Positions 23,385 to 27,300 of a DNA stretch of 27,300 nucleotides are shown here, one piece after another (the first letter of the stretch is position 1; every line of letters begins with the position of its first letter). The DNA lies in the IMG/VR virus record IMGVR_UViG_3300030109_003946, positions 1-27,300 of that record. One strand, written 5' to 3'. The notes below the pieces were generated by a model. It did not search any database. It saw only the letters and a program-made list of their open reading frames with translations, and was not told where the DNA came from. Both the position numbers and the translations under genes were made by a program. Source of the stretch: a virus.

Positions 23385-23415
23385 GGGAGGGCTTCAGGCT
23401 CTCCCATTTTTTTTT
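23385..23415 (+). terminator. Rho-independent terminator (hairpin 1 of module C)
   Basis: GGGAGGGC (23385-23392) pairs with GCTCTCCC (23398-23405) around a five-base loop, with one G-U pair, and is followed by A and then nine T (23407-23415). This is a strong intrinsic terminator for the plus strand, placed 14 bases after a stop codon. Two further hairpins follow before the next gene. Confidence 0.85.
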
Positions 23416-23423
23416 GGCTGTGT

Positions 23424-23474
23424 TTTGACAAGGTTTTAAGCCTTGTCAAATCATAATCAATTAAGATTATGATT
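23424..23474 (+). ncRNA. Tandem hairpins of module C
   Basis: TTTGACAAGG (23424-23433) and CCTTGTCAAA (23441-23450) form a perfect 10-bp stem. AATCATAATC (23449-23458) and GATTATGATT (23465-23474) form another. The second shares two bases with the first, as in modules A and B. Sequence differs completely from those modules, yet number, order and overlap of stems are the same. GGAGG and the next ATG follow at once. Confidence 0.75.
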
Positions 23475-23491
23475 AATGGAGGTACTACAAA

Positions 23492-23752
23492 ATGAATAAT
23501 GAGCAAGTAGAAAATTGGTTAGGTAATCGTGATTTAATTCATTATTACGATATGGAAAGAATTAAGAGTAAGATTATATATGATAAATATACATGGCTTT
23601 TTATTCTTAATGATGGGTGTATAGATGCTTACAATATGGGTTGTATGTATGGTGAGTGTTATGATGATCGCAGCAATAAAGAAGGTATTTTTGATAATAG
23701 TGCTAAAATTCAAGAATGGGTTCAAAAATTAAATCAAATGATGGAGGGTTAA
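23492..23752 (+). CDS. Hypothetical early protein
   Basis: This encodes 86 residues beginning MNNEQVENWLGNRDLIHYYD, with aromatic and acidic residues and two cysteines (MGCMYGEC). The C-terminus is helical (KIQEWVQKLNQMMEG). GGAGG precedes the ATG. It is separated from the small membrane protein by one base. Family not recognised. Confidence 0.55.
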   Translation: MNNEQVENWLGNRDLIHYYDMERIKSKIIYDKYTWLFILNDGCIDAYNMGCMYGECYDDRSNKEGIFDNSAKIQEWVQKLNQMMEG

Positions 23753-23753
23753 A

Positions 23754-23951
23754 ATGAAAGAAGTACTAGGGATTATATGTTTTATTTTCAGTGGTATGTT
23801 GTTTATTGCAAGTAAGGATTATCAATATTTTGGTGAATCACCAGAATTAATGACTTCAACTCTGGTAATAAAATTATTATTACTCTTAATGGGGTTTATT
23901 GTCGCTTTTTCTGGTTTTTATATTGTTATTTCTGATAGAAAGGGGGGTTAA
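23754..23951 (+). CDS. Small two-segment membrane protein
   Basis: This encodes 65 residues with two hydrophobic segments, about 3-19 (EVLGIICFIFSGMLFIA) and 36-60 (TLVIKLLLLLMGFIVAFSGF and onward), separated by a short polar loop and ending in a charged SDRKGG. There is no cleavage-site-like signal. It could be an inner-membrane protein modifying the host envelope (for example superinfection exclusion) or a holin. Its place in the early-type operon argues more for the former. GGAGGG precedes the ATG. Confidence 0.6.
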   Translation: MKEVLGIICFIFSGMLFIASKDYQYFGESPELMTSTLVIKLLLLLMGFIVAFSGFYIVISDRKGG

Positions 23952-23952
23952 A

Positions 23953-24222
23953 ATGATTAATAAAAAAGAATTTACAGTTTCAATTATGTGGGGAGAATTT
24001 ACGGAATATGTTCCAATGTCTTACAGCTTCAAAACAAAGGCAGAACTTGACGCATTTTTATTTGGTGTTGAAGAGGCTCATGGTTGTGGAGTGATGAATT
24101 ATATTGTTCATACAAAAGGAAAAGATCAAAAGTTTACGTTAAAAGAATTTGATTTAGATAAACGTAATTTATCAAGTGCGTTTTTAAAGGAATGGGAAGG
24201 ATATATGGAGACTAGACCATAA
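23953..24222 (+). CDS. Hypothetical early protein
   Basis: This encodes 89 residues from the ATG at 23953, with AAAGGGGGG upstream. An in-frame extension to 23899 lies in the membrane-protein gene and is unlikely. It begins MINKKEFTVSIMWGEFTEYV, with YSFKTKAELDAFLFGVEEAHG in the middle, a pattern I recall in small phage proteins near early genes. It ends only three bases before the stop of the convergent gene on the other strand, with no terminator between them. Confidence 0.6.
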   Translation: MINKKEFTVSIMWGEFTEYVPMSYSFKTKAELDAFLFGVEEAHGCGVMNYIVHTKGKDQKFTLKEFDLDKRNLSSAFLKEWEGYMETRP

Positions 24223-24225
24223 AAA

Positions 24226-24660
24226 TTAAAGTCTATGTAATGGACTAATTTGCTTTTTAAATATTTTCCAGGTAGGTGGTAAATGCCCATATATAACGGT
24301 GTTTACCACTTTTTTTTGATTTGGGTAAAGCAATTTGTTCATAACTTCTAACTTTTGTTTAATTAGCTGCAGTTGTTGTTCTGGCATTTCACCTTTTTTG
24401 ATTGGATTATAATTAATTGCTTTAACGTTAGGTTGCCAGATTTGGCAATATAGTTTTTCAAACTCTCTGCAAATATCGTATTCAGTTTGATTTATTTTAT
24501 TATTTGACAGAGCATAGCCCAATATATCTTCTGGTAAATCTTTCCTTATTCCTACAGCTTCTTTTCTTAAAATACACTTCAATATCCATTGTTTCATTTC
24601 TGCCCTTTTGTTGGCATTGCTTCTATTTTTCTGGATTTGGATTGCTTTTTGAATAGCCAT
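24226..24660 (-). CDS. Hypothetical protein downstream of the replication gene
   Basis: This encodes 144 residues: a basic, helical N-terminus (QIQKNRSNANKRAEMKQWIL), a middle with EYDICREFEKLYCQIWQPNV, and a basic C-terminus. The start overlaps the 290-residue replication-type gene by 38 bases in another frame. In replication modules of this kind the next gene is often a helicase loader, but no Walker motif is present here. A small accessory replication protein is only a guess from position. Confidence 0.55.
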   Translation of the reverse strand: MAIQKAIQIQKNRSNANKRAEMKQWILKCILRKEAVGIRKDLPEDILGYALSNNKINQTEYDICREFEKLYCQIWQPNVKAINYNPIKKGEMPEQQLQLIKQKLEVMNKLLYPNQKKVVNTVIYGHLPPTWKIFKKQISPLHRL

Positions 24661-25495
24661 ATTTTTCTAAAATATCTTTTGGAACGTCATTTTTGTTGCT
24701 TGTGGGTTTGTTGCCATAATTGGCTGACCAAAATCCCGATTTTGAAAAGTGGGAGACTCGCCTTTCCCACTCGCATATTTTTTGGATTTTTTTATCGCTA
24801 TCAGGTAAACTATCATAATCGAGAAACCTCTCTTGGTTGAGAAAAGTCGACAGCATGAGAATATATTTTTGCTCAGTTTCAGCATTTTGTAAGTTATATT
24901 GATTAACTCCATTGAGGATTACATCATGCGTGCTTTTTTGTAAACATTTTCTGTAGGATAACAGCGAGACACTTTTGCCTGTTTTTCGCCTCCAAAGTTT
25001 CCAAATTGTACCGAAGTTATCTTCAATATCCTTATCTAAATTTTGCCTTAAAGTTTTCTTTTTTTTAACACTTTTCTTTGTATTGTTAGTTTTTGTATTG
25101 TGATTAGTGTTATTGTCTATTGTATGTAAATTGGTAAGTGATTGATTTAATTCATTTTCACTATCTTTTACTATCCGTTTACTCTCCGTTTGTATTCCGT
25201 TTGCCAATCGTTTATTGACCCTTTGCAGTTCGTTTAATACTCGTGTATTAACCAAATACTTACCATCAAATTCAAGTTTATTTTTGCTAACGAGTGACAA
25301 TAAATGCTTTCTGATTATGTTAGGTTTGGAATTTAATGATCTCATTAATCTTTCATCTGTTGGCAATATTCCACCACCAGAAGAATACATTAGGCAAATT
25401 GCCTGTATGTACACACCTACCTCTGAACAGTTTAAACCCAAAGTTCCAACAAGAAATTCATCTGGATTAAATTTCACATATCTAATTTTGGTCAT
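24623..25495 (-). CDS. DUF1376/YdaU-like phage replication protein
   Basis: This encodes 290 residues. The N-terminal 90 match the DUF1376-type winged helix as I know it: KIRYVKFNPDEFLVGTLGLN, followed by GVYIQAICLMYSSGG and LNELQRVN. Residues about 105-150 form a low-complexity N/T/K linker (TNHNTKTNNTKKSVKKKKT). The C-terminal part has IWKLWRRKTGKSVSLLSYRK and LSTFLNQERFLDY, which resembles the 'W..W...K......Y...L' and '..FLN..RWLD' pattern of phage replisome organisers such as lambda O-like proteins. It would bind the origin and load host helicase. It overlaps the nuclease gene by 14 bases. Confidence 0.7.
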   Translation of the reverse strand: MTKIRYVKFNPDEFLVGTLGLNCSEVGVYIQAICLMYSSGGGILPTDERLMRSLNSKPNIIRKHLLSLVSKNKLEFDGKYLVNTRVLNELQRVNKRLANGIQTESKRIVKDSENELNQSLTNLHTIDNNTNHNTKTNNTKKSVKKKKTLRQNLDKDIEDNFGTIWKLWRRKTGKSVSLLSYRKCLQKSTHDVILNGVNQYNLQNAETEQKYILMLSTFLNQERFLDYDSLPDSDKKIQKICEWERRVSHFSKSGFWSANYGNKPTSNKNDVPKDILEKYGYSKSNPNPEK

Positions 25496-26036
25496 TTCTC
25501 ATCTTTCCTAATGCTTTAGTTATAGCTGAATGATCTCGATTAAGCACATTACCAATCTGGTGAGATGTAAAGTTTTCAGAGTTAAGTAATTTAATTATAA
25601 TTTTTCTGCAAATTTTAAGGTCGTCTGATCTTTTTTGAGATATAATATCTTCTCTAGTTTGTTTGTAATTATTTTCACAATAAGTAAAAATATCTCTGAC
25701 AATATCTAATTGCTTAACATTGAGTGATTGATTGCTTTTTACAAGTTCGATAAAAACTCTCATAGGCATAAATACATAGGGGTCTTGCCTGTTTGCTTTT
25801 AAGATTAAAATATCTGAGCCTGATAGCCAATTAACAAGTGTTTTCCACAGGCTTTTTACTCTGGATTTAACCTCGCAAACTAAATGTAGGTCACTAGCAT
25901 ATACGTTTATGTCACCTGGAAAACCTTGCATAGCACCTGATAATGGCACTTTTTCTGATTGAATTTTATGTTTACGCAATAGTTCAACCATTTCTCTTTC
26001 AACCCTTGACCCTTTATTTCGCTGCATCTTACCCAT
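25482..26036 (-). CDS. PD-(D/E)XK nuclease fused to a DnaA domain IV-like HTH
   Basis: This encodes 184 residues from the ATG at 26034-26036 with GGGAG seven bases upstream. Residues 6-100 look like an Hjc/PD-(D/E)XK nuclease: E13 after RNKGSRVERE, then GFPGD with D42, and E55-V-K57 in VCEVKSR, exactly the E...GD...EXK layout. From about 120 the chain is helical and ends with HQIGNVLNRDHSAITKALGK (159-178), which resembles the DnaA domain IV signature, in which 'IG..F..RDHTTV..A' reads the DnaA box. The fusion suggests a site-directed nuclease or resolvase at an origin. Each half is recognisable; their combination is the unusual feature. It overlaps both neighbours. Confidence 0.75.
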   Translation of the reverse strand: MGKMQRNKGSRVEREMVELLRKHKIQSEKVPLSGAMQGFPGDINVYASDLHLVCEVKSRVKSLWKTLVNWLSGSDILILKANRQDPYVFMPMRVFIELVKSNQSLNVKQLDIVRDIFTYCENNYKQTREDIISQKRSDDLKICRKIIIKLLNSENFTSHQIGNVLNRDHSAITKALGKMRNDQN

Positions 26037-26304
26037 CAAGCATCTCCCATATATAATCAGAGTCGTGGTACAATGTAGTTTGGTGAATCTCGTCAGCCCA
26101 TATCACAAGCCGACTTAAATATTCGCATGGAATACCACCTGTATTGCCTCTATTACCCTTTGGATAAGTCCATCTATATACCTGACTTGCATTTAGCTGT
26201 AATTCAGCAGATACTGTTTTAACACCAGATGTAAAGTTAATCCCACCTTGACCATCACCAATTCTTGATATCAACTCTCTCGCTAAGACTGTTTTTTTTG
26301 TCAT
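26029..26304 (-). CDS. Cro/YdaS-like HTH regulator
   Basis: This encodes 91 residues from the ATG at 26302-26304, with GGGAG seven bases upstream; the longer frame to 26331 has no ribosome site. A helix-turn-helix is visible in the middle: VKTVSAELQLNASQVYRWTY, then PKGNRGNTGGIPCEYLSRLV. The 'GGxIPxxYxxRLxxWA' tail is common in small Cro-like phage repressors. It is divergent from the recombination operon and lies next to an ACATAT-C-ATATGT palindrome that is a good operator candidate. It probably acts as repressor of one or both promoters. It is the first gene of its operon and overlaps the nuclease gene by eight bases. Confidence 0.7.
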   Translation of the reverse strand: MTKKTVLARELISRIGDGQGGINFTSGVKTVSAELQLNASQVYRWTYPKGNRGNTGGIPCEYLSRLVIWADEIHQTTLYHDSDYIWEMLDG

Positions 26305-26325
26305 TTTATTCTCCCAAATTAATAC

Positions 26326-26354
26326 TTGCATAACTCACATATCATATGTATCAT
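26326..26354 (+). promoter_or_regulatory. Promoter/operator for the recombination operon
   Basis: TTGCAT (26326-26331) and TATCAT (26349-26354) are 17 bases apart and form a plausible sigma-70-like promoter for the plus strand, with a five-of-six -10. Between them lies a perfect palindrome ACATAT-C-ATATGT (26337-26349) that a dimeric repressor could cover, blocking RNA polymerase. The divergent HTH gene starts 22 bases to the left of the -35. Confidence 0.5.
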
Positions 26355-26387
26355 GCACAAATCAATAAATTTTTTGAAGGGAAAATT

Positions 26388-26804
26388 ATGGAAAAGAAAA
26401 TTAAATCATTTAGTAAGCAAAATTTAGACGAAATCAGGAATGAAATAAACAAAAGACTTGATGAAGTTGGTAAAACTTATGGTATTGAGATTGAGTTAGG
26501 TCGTTGTACATATGCAGAATCTTATTTTTCAGGGAAATTGGAGGCTAATCTTGAAGCCAAAGATGGTGAAATATATACAAAAGAAGCTATAGCATATCAG
26601 AAGTATTGCAGGTCATATGGTTTAGATGATGATTGGTTTGGTCAGGAATTTACCCATAATTATGAAATTTTTAAGATAATAGGGTTATGCATGAACGCTA
26701 AGAAATATCCTGTTATTTGCCAAAAAATGAAAAATAATAAAAGTTATAAATTTCCTGTGGATTTAATTCGTAAAGAATTTGAACCAGAAGTTTTTAATAC
26801 TTAA
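26388..26804 (+). CDS. Conserved hypothetical phage protein
   Basis: This encodes 138 residues from the ATG at 26388 with a GAAGGG ribosome site; an in-frame ATG at 26346 lies in the promoter region and is rejected. The N-terminal third is helical (KSFSKQNLDEIRNEINKRLD), followed by a beta-rich patch (GIEIELGRCTYAESYFSGKL). The C-terminal 45 residues read NYEIFKIIGLCMNAKKYPVI and KSYKFPVDLIRKEF. I associate the 'YEI.GL....KKYPV......YKFP...V' pattern with a small phage domain of unknown function often near recombination or replication genes. It precedes the YqaJ-type exonuclease by 24 bases. Confidence 0.65.
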   Translation: MEKKIKSFSKQNLDEIRNEINKRLDEVGKTYGIEIELGRCTYAESYFSGKLEANLEAKDGEIYTKEAIAYQKYCRSYGLDDDWFGQEFTHNYEIFKIIGLCMNAKKYPVICQKMKNNKSYKFPVDLIRKEFEPEVFNT

Positions 26805-26828
26805 TTTTTTTAATGAAGGGGAAAAATT

Positions 26829-27300
26829 ATGGGATTAGTTCAAGTCCATCCAATTTTAGATTTTGCTGATGCTACAACAAAGCAAACAAAATTTTGTTTA
26901 ACTAAATCAAAAAAATGGAAAGAGAATAGAAAAGGCAAAGTGTCTGCATCTATTATTAAAGATATTTTAGGCTCAGTAGAAGAACAAAAAAGAGCAGAAA
27001 AAAACATAAACCAAACACAAACACTACAAGAAATTGCAGAAGTCGAAAATAACCCTAGAGTAATGATTGGTACGGTAACTGAGGGAATTAACAAAGTCCT
27101 CTTAGAAAATACTCTAAACATTGAAGTGTTGAATGTAGAACCTTTCACGCATCCAGATAATCCATTACACACCGCTAGTCCTGATGGGATAGTGGCTAAA
27201 GAGTTTTGTGATGTACCAACAATCATTGAATGTAAACATACAAGCAACTTTACTGCTGTAGATACACTCCATGCTAGATACTATCCACAACTACAGTGGC
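26829..27300 (+). CDS. YqaJ-type phage exonuclease (cut by window edge)
   Basis: The frame opens at the ATG at 26829, with GAAGGGG upstream, and runs off the right edge after 157 residues. It has the motifs of the YqaJ/lambda-exonuclease branch of PD-(D/E)XK: E85 in GTVTEGINKV, D119 in HTASPDGIV, E134 and K136 in IIECKHTSN, and YYPQLQW with Q154 at the end of the visible part. Such enzymes chew 5' strands and work with a single-strand annealing protein in phage recombination. The first 40 residues (FADATTKQTKFCLTKSKKWK) are charged, with VSASIIKDILG following like the 'G.SAS....ILG' entry of the family. A long antisense frame here is a shadow of this gene. Confidence 0.88.
   Translation, partial: MGLVQVHPILDFADATTKQTKFCLTKSKKWKENRKGKVSASIIKDILGSVEEQKRAEKNINQTQTLQEIAEVENNPRVMIGTVTEGINKVLLENTLNIEVLNVEPFTHPDNPLHTASPDGIVAKEFCDVPTIIECKHTSNFTAVDTLHARYYPQLQW

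Noticed and set aside
26346-26387. Upstream in-frame ATG for the conserved unknown
   Set aside because: It would begin inside the putative promoter/operator, whereas the ATG at 26388 has a GAAGGG site.
26840-27247. 135-residue frame on the minus strand
   Set aside because: It is antisense to the YqaJ-type exonuclease, whose catalytic motifs are clear on the plus strand. The antisense frame has no recognisable features beyond hydrophobic runs produced by the codon pattern.

Overview
The window is a stretch of an AT-rich tailed-phage (or prophage) genome. The head and tail genes are those of a podovirus-like particle. The portal, major capsid protein and adaptor look like the families typified by coliphage SU10, and one tail protein resembles the P22-type 'stabilisation' family. 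Low G+C, tight packing with ATGA/TAATG start-stop overlaps, and a cluster of tiny lysine-rich proteins fit an environmental, probably marine, phage of an AT-rich bacterium. The host cannot be named from the sequence. No integrase catalytic domain, endolysin, tRNA or CRISPR was seen.

Layout. (1) Positions 1-18124, minus strand, is the late operon. Read in its own direction it runs: DUF115/MptE-like protein, small terminase, large terminase, a small unknown gene, portal, a block of nine very small genes (several strongly basic, one with a single membrane segment), acidic scaffold-like protein, major capsid protein, a Rho-independent terminator, a head-region unknown, adaptor, tail-fibre-like and beta-rich small proteins, the 707-residue tail protein, and a run of likely internal-virion proteins ending in a gene cut by the window edge. 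(2) 18097-20436, minus strand, is a large two-domain glycosyltransferase that overlaps the DUF115-like gene, giving a glycan-modification pair at the head of the late operon. (3) 20437-20948 is a 512-base gene-poor stretch between divergent transcription units. It holds eight 11-bp iterons, several ATAGCTTGCTAT palindromes and an AT-rich flank, and is a good candidate for a replication origin or master control region. (4) 20949-24222, plus strand, is an early-type operon of eleven small unknown genes interrupted by three structured intergenic RNAs of the same architecture. (5) 24226-26304, minus strand, carries a regulator, a PD-(D/E)XK nuclease fused to a DnaA-domain-IV-like helix-turn-helix, a DUF1376-like replication protein and an unknown. 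(6) 26388-27300, plus strand, is divergent from the regulator and starts a recombination operon: a conserved phage unknown, then a YqaJ-type exonuclease cut by the window edge.

How it may work together (inference): the small HTH protein probably controls the divergent promoters at about 26305-26387. The DUF1376-like protein and the nuclease/DnaA-IV fusion would serve replication and recombination with the YqaJ exonuclease. The iteron array is a plausible target for one of these DNA-binding proteins. The late operon builds the particle. The most unusual items are the iteron and palindrome region, the three-hairpin intergenic modules, the nuclease-HTH fusion, and a pair of stand-alone proteins resembling the N-terminal core-binding domain of tyrosine recombinases.
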